Shown here: piece by piece, positions 32,150 through 41,289 of the stretch
Layout of the letters: every line of letters starts with the position of its first letter
Numbering within the stretch: position 1 is the stretch's first letter
Source of the DNA: Flavihumibacter soli
Lineage (GTDB): Bacteria > Bacteroidota > Bacteroidia > Sphingobacteriales > Sphingobacteriaceae
Assembly (NCBI RefSeq): GCF_010692725.1
Contig: NZ_JAAFZB010000094.1
Span: forward strand, 62,001 to 126,000
Length of the DNA: 64,000 nt
Direction of reading: 5' to 3'
Made by a program: the position numbers and the translations under genes
Notes under the pieces: model-generated
What the model saw: the letters and a program-made list of their open reading frames with translations, nothing else
What the model was told of the DNA's origin: nothing
Databases searched by the model: none

Positions 32150-34210
32150 TTATAAGGCTTCATATACTTCGGCTCTGGCTGTCTGAACCTTGTAGAACCG
32201 AAGCAGTAAAATTTCTGCCGCGAGACAGAACAAGGCCAAAATTATACAAAGTTTCCACAACTGTAGTCCAAGGTTGGCCGATTCAACCGCACTTTTAACT
32301 GCGCCATCTGCCGAATTGATGATCCTTATGTTCGCACCTGGCAAGGCCGAATTAAGTTCCTGATCACTAGCATAGCTTAGATCTGATTCATTACCACTTT
32401 GATTGAATGCCACATAAGATAAAAGACTGTCACCCTTCAAAAGTTCATAAGTGCCCGAATCCTTGATCTGATCGGCTACATACAGTTGTGTTATATTCCC
32501 ACTTCGTCTCAGGTCAGGAATTGCTTCGAATTTGTCTTTCCTGAGAGTGAGTGTTTGATTTGCCTTCAGGCTGGTACTCTGAATTTCAACTGCCTGGTCC
32601 CGGCCCAGTACAGAATAAAGGCGCTGTGGTTGCGAACTAAGCAGGGCAATCTGGTACATGACCGGTACAAATAATGAATGGCGGACGAAATTACTTGCCT
32701 CTTCAGTCAGCGGAACTGCCGACAGGAATATTCGCCCCTTGCCCAGGCGGTATTCGCTTAAAAATTCCTGGCGACCGGGCAGGGACAATAAACTTTGCCT
32801 GTTAGTCTGGTTCTGGCTGGTATATCGCAGATAACTCTTTACGGCCGGCAAGTCAATTCTTTGGGGAACGGTTTCGAAAACATCCTTAAATACCGGATGC
32901 TGAAGATTAATTGCAGAAACCCTGATTTCTCCCGTTATCACTTCCCGGGGAGTATCCGTATCTAAAGCTCTCAATAATGCGGTTAAGGCTGAAGGATCGG
33001 CCTCCAAGGCCGGAAGGATCAGCAAATTACCTCCCCGTTCTGTAAAACTTTTAAGTTGCTGAATGAGGCCGCTGGAAAACTCCGGAATTTCATTTAGAAT
33101 CACTAGTGAATGGTCCCCGAGGCCCGAATAGTTTATGTTACCTGCGGATGAGTTCTCCAGGATGAAGTAATTATCTGAGCGGTATACAGCCTGAAGGTAC
33201 GGATTGGCCGCGGCGCCATTGATCGCCAGTATTCGAAGATGTGGCAGTACATTAAAACTGAAATAAAAGCGATCATCAAAAACCACCGGGTAATCCTGGA
33301 TGCTGATCTCTCCGGCCTTCCACCCTGCATTCAGCCCGCTGAATGAAAGTGTATCGTTCTGTGTTGCCCGGGGCGCAATGCTCACGTTGCCAATGGCCTT
33401 TTGCTGACCATTCAGCGATAACCTGAGAGGAATATTTTGCGCCTCGCGGTCAGAATTGTTGCGCAGCCTTGCAACTACCCTGCCCGCTTCTCCGGGTTTC
33501 TGTATTGCCGAAATTAACCAGACCGAATCAACAGAAACATTTGGCAGAGGATTAGACTTTAACCTCACAAGGTTAACAGCGACAGTGCTGTCTACACGGA
33601 TATTTTTGGTTTGAAGAAGGTTCTGCTGAAAATCTGAGATCAGAAAAATAGATTTACCAGCTTCTGGCTCACTTGCAAAAATATCATTTTGCCGGGCTAT
33701 AACCTGCGATATATCCCTGGTGGCTGAACTGATCCTGATATCTTCAACAGCATTCAGGAAATCCTCATAACTCAGCAACCTTTGATGCTTACCTTCAAAA
33801 TCATTGGTCAAAAGCTGAAACTTATCGTTCAGGCTGTATTCCGCAGCGATTTCCTTGGCTCTTCGGCGTGCTTCATCCAGAAGTGTCCCCTCACGGTTAA
33901 CACCTTCCATACTGTAAGAATTGTCAATGTAAATGCTCGCAACGCGCCTTGAAGTCCCGGCGCTTTTATCATTACTGATGTAGGGTCGGGCAAAAGCAAG
34001 AACCAGAAATGTGATCGCCAGCACGCGTGCGGCAAGCACCAACAGGTTCTTCAGATTCCTGCGGGAAGCTGTTTGCTGGTCTATCGATTTCAGAAACCTG
34101 ACATTGCTGAAGTAGACAGTCCTGAATTTTCTGAAATTAAATAAATGAATAATGACGGGAATGGCGATCGCCAGCAGTGCAAATAAAAATCCGGGGAAAA
34201 GGAATCTCAT
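32150..34210 (-). CDS. BatA-like membrane protein with von Willebrand A domain
   Basis: A 686-aa inner-membrane protein. The N-terminal BatA domain has helices at about 5-22 and 57-75, with HLFNFRKFRTVYFSN between. A VWA domain follows with MIDAS DxSxS at Asp96-Asn-Ser98-Tyr-Ser100. A long central extracytoplasmic part (about 200-640) contains beta-rich and DUF4350/glutamine-amidotransferase-like segments, and a last helix lies at about 655-676. Family members belong to aerotolerance-type operons with MoxR ATPases, which are absent here. It starts a minus-strand run that includes the dihydroorotase homologue 32 bp downstream. Confidence 0.87.
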   Translation of the reverse strand: MRFLFPGFLFALLAIAIPVIIHLFNFRKFRTVYFSNVRFLKSIDQQTASRRNLKNLLVLAARVLAITFLVLAFARPYISNDKSAGTSRRVASIYIDNSYSMEGVNREGTLLDEARRRAKEIAAEYSLNDKFQLLTNDFEGKHQRLLSYEDFLNAVEDIRISSATRDISQVIARQNDIFASEPEAGKSIFLISDFQQNLLQTKNIRVDSTVAVNLVRLKSNPLPNVSVDSVWLISAIQKPGEAGRVVARLRNNSDREAQNIPLRLSLNGQQKAIGNVSIAPRATQNDTLSFSGLNAGWKAGEISIQDYPVVFDDRFYFSFNVLPHLRILAINGAAANPYLQAVYRSDNYFILENSSAGNINYSGLGDHSLVILNEIPEFSSGLIQQLKSFTERGGNLLILPALEADPSALTALLRALDTDTPREVITGEIRVSAINLQHPVFKDVFETVPQRIDLPAVKSYLRYTSQNQTNRQSLLSLPGRQEFLSEYRLGKGRIFLSAVPLTEEASNFVRHSLFVPVMYQIALLSSQPQRLYSVLGRDQAVEIQSTSLKANQTLTLRKDKFEAIPDLRRSGNITQLYVADQIKDSGTYELLKGDSLLSYVAFNQSGNESDLSYASDQELNSALPGANIRIINSADGAVKSAVESANLGLQLWKLCIILALFCLAAEILLLRFYKVQTARAEVYEAL

Positions 34211-34360
34211 TATTCCAAAACTACTGATAAAATAAGCTTGTGCCCAATTTTTCGATTAATTCATTTTGCTAATCACCGCATCGACCACCATTCTTATCCC
34301 CCGGGAAACGGATGATACTGTACTTTTAACACATTCTTCCGAATAAACCAGCGAATTTAC

Positions 34361-34390
34361 TTTGAAACCATCAAGCTATCAGTATATTTG
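34361..34390 (+). promoter_or_regulatory. Promoter of the histidine operon
   Basis: A full Bacteroidota promoter: TTTG at 34361-34364, 18 bp spacer, TATATTTG at 34383-34390 (exact TAnnTTTG). Transcription would start near 34397, about 27 nt before the leader-peptide ATG and 150 nt before hisG. Confidence 0.75.
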
Positions 34391-34423
34391 CATTCCTCCC
34401 GTTATTATGATGGGCCAGTAATT

Positions 34424-34480
34424 ATGATCAAAGTTTACACTCAGCACGTACATTTCCATCATCGCCACGAGCGGCGATAA
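34424..34480 (+). CDS. hisL: Candidate histidine-rich leader peptide of the his operon
   Basis: An 18-codon ORF ATG...TAA reading MIKVYTQHVHFHHRHERR. Five of eight consecutive residues (8-15) are histidine, as in enterobacterial HisL. It lies between a good promoter and hisG and is followed by a possible terminator at 34494-34516. The block GTAC(A/G)TTTCCA occurs twice (34448-34458 and 34490-34500), and ACGTACAT at 34446-34453 can pair with ATGTACGT at 34488-34495, which overlaps the terminator stem. This supports ribosome-mediated attenuation, although I could not define a full anti-terminator scheme. Confidence 0.7.
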   Translation: MIKVYTQHVHFHHRHERR

Positions 34481-34493
34481 ACTATATATGTAC

Positions 34494-34516
34494 GTTTCCA
34501 CTGTGAAACTTTTTCT
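34494..34516 (+). terminator. Candidate attenuator terminator before hisG
   Basis: GTTTC at 34494-34498 pairs with GAAAC at 34505-34509 (loop CACTGT), followed by TTTTTCTT. The stem is short, so it is weak by itself. Its 5' edge overlaps the alternative pairing ACGTACAT/ATGTACGT. Confidence 0.45.
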
Positions 34517-34548
34517 TAATTTATTTACTGGTCTAATCCTTTTCAATA

Positions 34549-35400
34549 TTGAAAACATTAAAAATTGCTATCCAAAAATCGGGTAGATTAAACGAAAAGT
34601 CCGTTCAGCTTCTTAAGAACTGCGGCTTGTCCTTCGAAAATTATAAGAGTTCACTGATTTCTACCGTTTCCAATTTCCCTTTAGAAATACTTTTTCTTCG
34701 CGACGATGATATCCCGGAGTACGTGCAGGACGGCATTGCAGACATCGGGATCGCAGGCGAAAATGTCATCGCCGAAACAGGGGTAGATGTAAGCTTTTTA
34801 CAGGAGCTTGGATTCGGAAAATGCACCCTCAAACTGGCTGTTCAAAATCATTCTCAGATCCAAAAGATAAGCGACCTCGAGGGAAAATCTATTGCCACTT
34901 CGTACCCTGTTATATTGAAAAAATTCCTTGCCGAAAACAAGGTAAATTCAGAGATCAGAACCATCTCCGGATCGGTAGAAATCTCACCCGGTCTCGGACT
35001 GAGTGATGCCATTTTTGACATCGTTTCAACCGGCGGAACTTTGAAGAGTAATGGCCTGAAACCATTCGCCGATGTGATGTCCTCGCAGGCTGTTTTAATT
35101 GGCCGGAAGGGGATCGAAAATGATGAGCTGGTTCGTGAACTTATCCAGCGGATCCAGTCAGTTCTGCGGGCGCGCGAAACAAAGTATGTGGTACTGAATA
35201 TCGAGAAAAAGAACCTGCCGGAAATTGTCAAATTGCTCCCGGGTGTGAAGAGTCCGACCGTGGTACCGCTGGCGCAGGAAGGCTGGGTAGCCATTCATAC
35301 GGTTATCGAAGAACGGGACTTCTGGGAAAAAATAAATTCACTCAAAGCGGTTGGTGCGCAGGGAATTGTGGTCATGCCAATCGAAAAAATCATCCTTTAG
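34549..35400 (+). CDS. hisG: ATP phosphoribosyltransferase, long form
   Basis: A 283-aa HisG, first enzyme of histidine synthesis (ATP + PRPP). The length and the C-terminal regulatory domain (about 210-283, GVKSPTVVPLAQEGWVAIHT) show the long, self-regulated form that needs no HisZ and is feedback-inhibited by histidine. Catalytic-domain motifs are KIAIQKSGRLNEKS, DIGIAGENVIAE and IVSTGGTLKSNGL. The start is a TTG at 34549, with no ATG in range, and it lies inside the perfect palindrome TTTTCAATATTGAAAA (34540-34555), which may affect translation or bind a regulator. First gene of an eight-gene operon. Confidence 0.96.
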   Translation: MKTLKIAIQKSGRLNEKSVQLLKNCGLSFENYKSSLISTVSNFPLEILFLRDDDIPEYVQDGIADIGIAGENVIAETGVDVSFLQELGFGKCTLKLAVQNHSQIQKISDLEGKSIATSYPVILKKFLAENKVNSEIRTISGSVEISPGLGLSDAIFDIVSTGGTLKSNGLKPFADVMSSQAVLIGRKGIENDELVRELIQRIQSVLRARETKYVVLNIEKKNLPEIVKLLPGVKSPTVVPLAQEGWVAIHTVIEERDFWEKINSLKAVGAQGIVVMPIEKIIL

Positions 35401-35433
35401 GGCATTAACTTATAATTAATAACGATTTATAAA

Positions 35434-36738
35434 ATGCTGAAGCTCTACAATTTAAGCAACTTATCTGAATCGGAGATTCAGGGACTGTGTGACCGTAATG
35501 CTGACGAAGACAAAACCATACAAGTAAGCGTAAATGCTATCATTTCAGAGGTCAGACAGCGTGGTGATGAAGCTCTGAAAGCCTATGCAAAGGAGTTTGA
35601 CGGAGTAGATCTTGAGCAGCTATATATTGGCCGGGAAGAGATAGCCCTGCTGGCAGAATCAGTTCCGGCCATTCAAAAAGAAGCTATCGATATAGCGTAT
35701 AAGAACATCCAGACTTTTCACCTCGGCCAGGTTTGCAAGGAAGACGTAATTGAAACAATGCCAGGGGTTTCGTGCTGGCGCGATAGCCGCGCAATTGAGA
35801 AAGTTGGCCTGTATATCCCTGGCGGGACAGCAGTACTTCCGAGCACCTTCCTGATGCTGGGAGTGCCTGCACGTATAGCCGGATGCGAGGAAATTATTGT
35901 TTGTTCGCCGCCCCAGAAAAGCGGCCTGGTGAATGCCTACATCGCCTATTGCGCCCAACTGCTGCATATTGAGAAGATCTACCTGGTCGGCGGCGCCCAG
36001 GCGGTTGCTGCGATGGCCTTCGGAACCGAGAGCATTACTAAAGTTGACAAAATCTTCGGTCCTGGAAATCAATATGTAACAACGGCAAAAAGTATAATAC
36101 AAAGTATCAGCCGTACTGCCATCGATATGCCTGCAGGTCCCTCCGAGGTACTGGTCATTGCCGATGAGTCTTCCAACCCCGTTTTTGTTGCTGCCGATTT
36201 GTCAGCACAGGCCGAACATGGTATTGACAGTCAGGTTGTTCTGGTTTCTACCTCAAGTGATATTATAGATTCTATAAATAAGGAATTAGAACGCCAAATC
36301 CCGTCACTTCCCAGAGCTGCGATCGCGAGTCAGGCTTTGAAAAACTCTTACAGCATCCTGGTGAAGGACCTGAATGAAGCCATGGAGTTCAGCAATGCCT
36401 ACGCCCCTGAGCACCTGATACTGGCCACTCCGCGTTGGGGGGAACTTACTGATAAGATCAAAAATGCAGGCTCAGTATTCCTTGGAAACTACACTCCGGA
36501 GAGTGCCGGCGACTACGCTTCAGGGACAAATCATACGCTTCCAACAGGATCTTATGCGAGGTCATATTCCGGGGTTTCGGTCGACTCATTTGTTAAGAAA
36601 ATCACCTTCCAATATATCTCCGCAAAGGGCATTCAGAACATTGGTCCGACGGTCGAAATTCTGGCTGAACTGGAGGGTCTGGAAGCTCATAAAAACGCGG
36701 TCTCCGTCCGGCTTCTGGAGACCTTTTCACGATCATAA
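35434..36738 (+). CDS. hisD: Histidinol dehydrogenase
   Basis: A 434-aa NAD- and zinc-dependent enzyme for the last two steps, histidinol to histidine. Diagnostic segments: YIPGGTAVLPSTFLM, KIFGPGNQYVTTAKS, DMPAGPSEVLVIAD, the Zn-site AEHGIDSQVVLV and the catalytic NAYAPEHLIL. Length is normal. It starts 33 bp after hisG and ends 9 bp before hisC. Confidence 0.97.
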   Translation: MLKLYNLSNLSESEIQGLCDRNADEDKTIQVSVNAIISEVRQRGDEALKAYAKEFDGVDLEQLYIGREEIALLAESVPAIQKEAIDIAYKNIQTFHLGQVCKEDVIETMPGVSCWRDSRAIEKVGLYIPGGTAVLPSTFLMLGVPARIAGCEEIIVCSPPQKSGLVNAYIAYCAQLLHIEKIYLVGGAQAVAAMAFGTESITKVDKIFGPGNQYVTTAKSIIQSISRTAIDMPAGPSEVLVIADESSNPVFVAADLSAQAEHGIDSQVVLVSTSSDIIDSINKELERQIPSLPRAAIASQALKNSYSILVKDLNEAMEFSNAYAPEHLILATPRWGELTDKIKNAGSVFLGNYTPESAGDYASGTNHTLPTGSYARSYSGVSVDSFVKKITFQYISAKGIQNIGPTVEILAELEGLEAHKNAVSVRLLETFSRS

Positions 36739-36747
36739 AATTTAACC

Positions 36748-37803
36748 ATGTTTGATATCCAAAACATCCTTCGGGAAAACATAAAAAACCTTATCCCCTA
36801 CTCTTCCGCCCGAGACGAATTCAGCGGAAAAGCTTCTGTTTTTTTAGACGCAAATGAGAACAGTTTTGGCTCCCCGCTCGGAGAAAACTTCAACCGTTAT
36901 CCGGACCCTCAGCAGTCGAAGATCAAGCAGCGTTTAAGTCTTATCAAAGGGGTTCCGCCCCGAAATATTTTTCTTGGAAACGGAAGTGACGAAGCGATTG
37001 ATATTTTGTTCCGGGCTTTTTGTCGCCCGGGTATCGACAACGTGATCACGGTCCCTCCTACCTATGGCATGTACCAGGTGTCGGCGAACATTAATGACGT
37101 CGAAGTTAGGCAGGTAAATTTAAACCCGGCTTTCCAGTTAAACATGGAGGCGATCGCCGAGGCTATTGATGACAATACCCGGATCATATTTATTTGCTCG
37201 CCAAACAACCCTACAGGCAACTCAATTGACCGGGATGATATTCAGACCCTTCTCACAAATTTTAATGGCCTGGTGGTCGTCGATGAAGCTTATATCAATT
37301 ACTCCCGTCAGAAAACATTTATCCAGGAGCTGACCGAATATTCAAACCTGGTGGTATTGCAAACACTTTCCAAAGCATGGGGATTAGCCGGTTTGCGGGT
37401 CGGAATGGCTTTCGCCAGCGAAGAGATCATCGAGGTCTTTAACAAGGTAAAACCGCCGTACAATATTAATGAGGCTTCCCAGCAGCTCGTTTTAAAGGCA
37501 CTGGAAAATATAGAACAGGTAAATAACTGGATCAGGCAAACAGTAAAGGAGCGTGAAGGGTTGACTGCTGAGCTTGGTTTGCTGGATTATGTACAAAAGA
37601 TTTACCCCTCCGATGCTAACTTTCTCCTTGTCAAAATGACTAACCCCGTGTTTGTATACCAGGAGCTGGTTAACAAGGAGATCATCGTCAGGGACCGTTC
37701 TAAGGTGGAATTATGCGAAGGATGCCTTCGTATAACTGTCGGAACTCCGGAAGAGAATGAAATACTAATGAACGCTCTGCATAGTCTAATATCTAAAATC
37801 TAA
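36748..37803 (+). CDS. hisC: Histidinol-phosphate aminotransferase
   Basis: A 351-aa class I/II PLP aminotransferase. The PLP lysine is Lys209 in LQTLSKAWGLAG, the pyridine-N aspartate is Asp179 in VVVDEAY, and SPNNPTG lies at 151-157. It converts imidazole-acetol phosphate to histidinol phosphate. The final codons (HSLISKI and stop) fall within TCTAATATCTAAAATC-type repeat DNA that then fills the gap to hisB. Confidence 0.96.
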   Translation: MFDIQNILRENIKNLIPYSSARDEFSGKASVFLDANENSFGSPLGENFNRYPDPQQSKIKQRLSLIKGVPPRNIFLGNGSDEAIDILFRAFCRPGIDNVITVPPTYGMYQVSANINDVEVRQVNLNPAFQLNMEAIAEAIDDNTRIIFICSPNNPTGNSIDRDDIQTLLTNFNGLVVVDEAYINYSRQKTFIQELTEYSNLVVLQTLSKAWGLAGLRVGMAFASEEIIEVFNKVKPPYNINEASQQLVLKALENIEQVNNWIRQTVKEREGLTAELGLLDYVQKIYPSDANFLLVKMTNPVFVYQELVNKEIIVRDRSKVELCEGCLRITVGTPEENEILMNALHSLISKI

Positions 37804-37825
37804 TATCTCATATCTCATATCTCAA
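37780..37825. repeat. Degenerate TCTAATATCT / TCATATCTCA repeat at the hisC end
   Basis: Imperfect ATCTAATATCTAAAATC and CTCATATCTCATATCTC units overlap the last codons of hisC and run to the hisB ATG at 37826. Confidence 0.65.
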
Positions 37826-38917
37826 ATGAAAAAAGTACTATTCATAGACCGCGACGGAACCATTATCGTTGAGCCTGAGGACGAACAGATTGATAGCCTT
37901 GAAAAGCTGGAATTCCTACCTTATGCGATCTCTTCCTTAAAGAAACTCCAGGATTTCGGATATGAACTCGTTATGGTAAGCAACCAGGACGGTCGCGGGA
38001 CTTCCAGCTTTCCTGAAGAAACATTCCTGGTCCCGCAGCAGAAGATGTTGATAACCCTTCAGAACGAAGGAATAGAGTTTAAAGAGATCTTTATAGACCA
38101 TTCCTTTCCTGCAGATAATAGTCCGAACAGGAAACCAAATACCGGTATGCTAACCCCCTACCTGATCACCAATACAGTGGATCTTCATAACTCCTACACG
38201 ATCGGCGACAGGTTAACAGATGTAGAGCTGGCAAAAAACCTGGGCTGTAAAGCGATCTTTTATTCCACCGAAACTAACAATGAAGCTACCTATTGCAGTT
38301 CGAACTGGGAGGATATAGCGCGTTTCCTCACCTTGCGGAAGGAAAGGTTTTGCCAGCTGACCAGGAATACAAAAGAGACCCGTATCGATCTCGAGCTGAA
38401 TCTGGACGGAAACGGAAAACATTCAATTGATACCGGGCTGAAGTTTTATGATCATATGCTCGATCAGCTTGCCAAACATTCCGGTGTTGATCTCATCCTG
38501 ACCGTTAAGGGAGACCTGGAAATTGATGAGCATCATACGATTGAGGACAGTGCTATTGCCTTGGGAAAGGCCTTCAAGCAGGCTCTTGGCGATAAGCGAG
38601 GCATCGAACGGTATGGCTTCCTGCTGCCGATGGATGAAGCACTGGTGCAATGCGCCATCGATTTTTCTGACCGGGCGTATTTTATTTATGAGGGTAAGTT
38701 TGATCGTGAATATGTGGGCGACTTCCCAACGGAAATGTTTGAACACTGGATGAAATCTTTTTCGGAACACGCGGGCATGAACCTGAACCTGAAGATAATA
38801 GATGGAAATAACACCCATCATATGATCGAAGCAAGTTTCAAAGCTCTTGCAAAATGCATCAAACAGGCCATTGCAATAACCGGGACTGAGCTTCCTAGCA
38901 CAAAAGGCGTTTTATAG
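37826..38917 (+). CDS. hisB: Bifunctional histidinol-phosphatase / imidazoleglycerol-phosphate dehydratase
   Basis: A 363-aa fusion. Residues 1-~165 are a HAD phosphatase with DxD at Asp8/Asp10 (FIDRDGTII) and a later GDRLTDVELAKNLG motif. Residues ~170-363 are the dehydratase with metal-site histidines in DEHHTIEDSAIALG, FFDHML-type KFYDHMLDQLAKHS and GNNTHHMIEASFKAL. It catalyses two non-consecutive steps of histidine synthesis. The fusion is the same as in enterobacteria and common in Bacteroidota. Confidence 0.97.
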   Translation: MKKVLFIDRDGTIIVEPEDEQIDSLEKLEFLPYAISSLKKLQDFGYELVMVSNQDGRGTSSFPEETFLVPQQKMLITLQNEGIEFKEIFIDHSFPADNSPNRKPNTGMLTPYLITNTVDLHNSYTIGDRLTDVELAKNLGCKAIFYSTETNNEATYCSSNWEDIARFLTLRKERFCQLTRNTKETRIDLELNLDGNGKHSIDTGLKFYDHMLDQLAKHSGVDLILTVKGDLEIDEHHTIEDSAIALGKAFKQALGDKRGIERYGFLLPMDEALVQCAIDFSDRAYFIYEGKFDREYVGDFPTEMFEHWMKSFSEHAGMNLNLKIIDGNNTHHMIEASFKALAKCIKQAIAITGTELPSTKGVL

Positions 38918-39022
38918 TGCTTAGCAGGTAGTATTTAGTAGGTAGACATTGTTCGAAAAATTTCAAACTTAGATCTAAATACTCAGTACTAAATACTAAA
39001 TACTAACTACTAAATACGAAGA
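38918..39022. repeat. Degenerate TAGTATTTAGTAGG / AAATACTAAATACTA repeat
   Basis: TTAGCAGGTAGTATTTAGTA units near 38921-38945 are mirrored by CTAAATACTCAGTACTAAATAC units at 38970-39017, so the arms can form a long hairpin inside the his operon, between hisB and hisH. Confidence 0.7.
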
Positions 39023-39616
39023 ATGACAGGTATCATAAACTACGGAGCGGGCAACATATTCTCGCTTACTGCAGCCTTGAACCGGCTAAATATTCCTTAT
39101 GGAATGATAAACATCCCGGAAGAGCTTGAAAAGTATGAAAGGTATATAATCCCCGGGGTCGGACATGCAGGGGCTGCTATGCAGAAACTACGTAACAGCG
39201 GGCTTGCTGAAAGCATTCCCACCCTAAGGAAACCGGTGTTGGGGATCTGTGTCGGAATGCAACTGCTGACTGACTTTTCGGAAGAAGGGAACTCCCGGCT
39301 AACCGGAATTGTGCCTCTTAACACCCTGCATTTTAACAAAGAGCATGGACTTAAAGTACCCCACACCGGTTGGAATCAGGTCGACCTGGATAAACAAAAC
39401 CTCTTATTCGACGGTTTAGGTGCCCAACAATACTTTTACTTTGTCCACTCATTTTTTATAGAATTTAATCCTAAATTTACGATCGCTTCAGCTGAATACG
39501 GAATAAAATTTTCCGCGGTAATACAGAAAGATAACTATTACGGCGTTCAGTTTCATCCGGAAAAATCGGGCGTAGCCGGCGAAAAAATTTTATCTAATTT
39601 CTCACTCTTAGCTTAA
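39023..39616 (+). CDS. hisH: Imidazole glycerol phosphate synthase, glutaminase subunit
   Basis: A 197-aa class I glutamine amidotransferase. The triad is Cys76 (LGICVGMQLL), His178 and Glu180 (VQFHPEKSG). The N-terminus GIINYGAGNIFSL and the oxyanion region PGVGHAG are typical. It feeds ammonia to HisF in the HisHF complex. Four bases separate it from hisA. Confidence 0.97.
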   Translation: MTGIINYGAGNIFSLTAALNRLNIPYGMINIPEELEKYERYIIPGVGHAGAAMQKLRNSGLAESIPTLRKPVLGICVGMQLLTDFSEEGNSRLTGIVPLNTLHFNKEHGLKVPHTGWNQVDLDKQNLLFDGLGAQQYFYFVHSFFIEFNPKFTIASAEYGIKFSAVIQKDNYYGVQFHPEKSGVAGEKILSNFSLLA

Positions 39617-39620
39617 TTAC

Positions 39621-40370
39621 ATGTATATAATTCCGGCCATCGACATTCTTGATGGTAAAGTTGTACGCCTCCGCGAAGGCAATTACGAGCAGGCTACTTT
39701 CTATGATGTTACTCTTGAGGAAATGATAGAGAAATATCAGTCAAAGGGAACCGAATTTATTCACATCATTGATCTGAACGGCGCCAAAGGAGACTTCAGC
39801 AACCAGAAATTTCTTTTTGATTCCCTGAGCAAGACAGATATTAAAGTCCAATACGGCGGCGGCGTTAGAAGCATCGATAAAGTCAAAGAACTTATTGACT
39901 ACGGAATTCATCGCATCATTGTAGGAACGCAAGCTATAACAAACCCGGAGTTCCTTCCGGAGCTTAGTAAAGAGATCTGCGGCAGGGAAAAATGCTCAGA
40001 TCAGGTAGTAGTAGCGATTGATGTGCTCGATGAGGTGATAAAATATTCCGGCTGGATGGAAAGTTCGCCAGTTAAATTGACAGAATACATCGACCGCTGT
40101 CTAAGCCTTGGTTTTTTCAGATTCCTGTGTACAGACATCAATAAAGATGGGAAACTTGGTGGTACAGCCGTCGATCTGTACCGAAAGCTGCTGGACCATT
40201 CGCCTTTCATTAAACTTATCGCGTCAGGGGGTATCAGTTCGATGGATGACATCCGCGAACTGCAGAAAATTAAAGTTGAGTCATGCGTGGTTGGGAAAGC
40301 AATCTATGAGAACCGAATCAGTATTGATGAAATAAAAGATTGGAACCTAAAAGCTCTCATTAGCTTTTAA
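39621..40370 (+). CDS. hisA: ProFAR isomerase
   Basis: A 249-aa (beta/alpha)8 barrel that isomerises ProFAR to PRFAR. Catalytic Asp8 is in IPAIDILDGKVVRL, and the second aspartate is in FLCTDINKDGKL. Phosphate-binding loops are GGGVRS and IASGGISS. Length is normal. It lies between hisH and hisF in the conserved order. Confidence 0.96.
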   Translation: MYIIPAIDILDGKVVRLREGNYEQATFYDVTLEEMIEKYQSKGTEFIHIIDLNGAKGDFSNQKFLFDSLSKTDIKVQYGGGVRSIDKVKELIDYGIHRIIVGTQAITNPEFLPELSKEICGREKCSDQVVVAIDVLDEVIKYSGWMESSPVKLTEYIDRCLSLGFFRFLCTDINKDGKLGGTAVDLYRKLLDHSPFIKLIASGGISSMDDIRELQKIKVESCVVGKAIYENRISIDEIKDWNLKALISF

Positions 40371-40417
40371 ACTCTCCAAACAGTCAATGAAATCCCTGGT
40401 TTACCAGATACTACATA

Positions 40418-41185
40418 ATGCTTACTAAAAGGATCATCCCTTGCCTGGATGTAAAAGATGGCCGTACCGTTAAGGGTATAAACTTCGTTGACCTTCGAGA
40501 CGCCGGTGACCCCGTGGAACTTGCCTGGCAATATTCGGTACAGGGTGCTGATGAACTTGTTTTTTTGGATATTTCAGCCACTGATGAAAAAAGAAAAACC
40601 ATGGCTGAACTCGTTAAATCGGTCGCCAGGCAAATTAATATACCATTTACCATTGGCGGCGGAATTAACGAGATCGCCGATGCTGATATCCTGCTCAATT
40701 CGGGTGCTGATAAGATTTCCATCAATTCGGCCGCGGTCAGAAATCCACAACTGATCGATGACCTTGCTGCCGGCTTCGGAAAGCAGTTCGTCGTTGTTGC
40801 TGTTGATACTAAAGCCATAAACGGCAAAAACTATGTTCATCTGAACGGCGGGCGAATTCCAACCGGAATCGAAACGAAATCCTGGGTGCTCGAGGCTCAG
40901 GAACGAGGCGCGGGCGAAATATTGTTAACATCTATGGATCATGACGGTACGAAGGGCGGCTTCGATTGCAAGCAACTTCAAAAGATCAACCGCATGCTTT
41001 CCATACCCGTGATCGCTTCGGGCGGTGCTGGAAGCAGGGAGGATTTTGCTGAAGTATTTAATGAAACTGACGTTGACGCTGCATTAGCAGCATCCGTGTT
41101 TCACTATGGCCAGATACTAATCCCCGATTTAAAGCAATATTTAAAAGAACAGGGAGTTTTGGTGAGGCAGGTGAATGAAGAATGA
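40418..41185 (+). CDS. hisF: Imidazole glycerol phosphate synthase, cyclase subunit
   Basis: A 255-aa (beta/alpha)8 barrel that makes IGP and AICAR from PRFAR and ammonia supplied by HisH. Catalytic Asp11 ([15 protein letters not shown]) and Asp in [15 protein letters not shown] are present, and phosphate loops GGGIN and ASGGAGS fit. The stop is followed by about 100 bp of repeat DNA before hisIE. Confidence 0.97.
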   Translation: MLTKRIIPCLDVKDGRTVKGINFVDLRDAGDPVELAWQYSVQGADELVFLDISATDEKRKTMAELVKSVARQINIPFTIGGGINEIADADILLNSGADKISINSAAVRNPQLIDDLAAGFGKQFVVVAVDTKAINGKNYVHLNGGRIPTGIETKSWVLEAQERGAGEILLTSMDHDGTKGGFDCKQLQKINRMLSIPVIASGGAGSREDFAEVFNETDVDAALAASVFHYGQILIPDLKQYLKEQGVLVRQVNEE

Positions 41186-41289
41186 CGAATTAAGAATTAA
41201 GATTTACGAACAAAGAATAAGGATCAAAGAGCAAGGAAGTATCTCCAATCTAATATCTAAAATCTAATATCTAACATCTATAATCTATA
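41186..41289. repeat. Degenerate repeats between hisF and hisIE
   Basis: Two repeat styles sit side by side: AAGAATTAAGATT / CAAAGAATAAGGATCAAAGAGCAAGG (as at 2.6-2.8 kb) and CTAATATCTAAAATCTAATATC (as at 37.8 kb). No gene is present. Confidence 0.7.
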
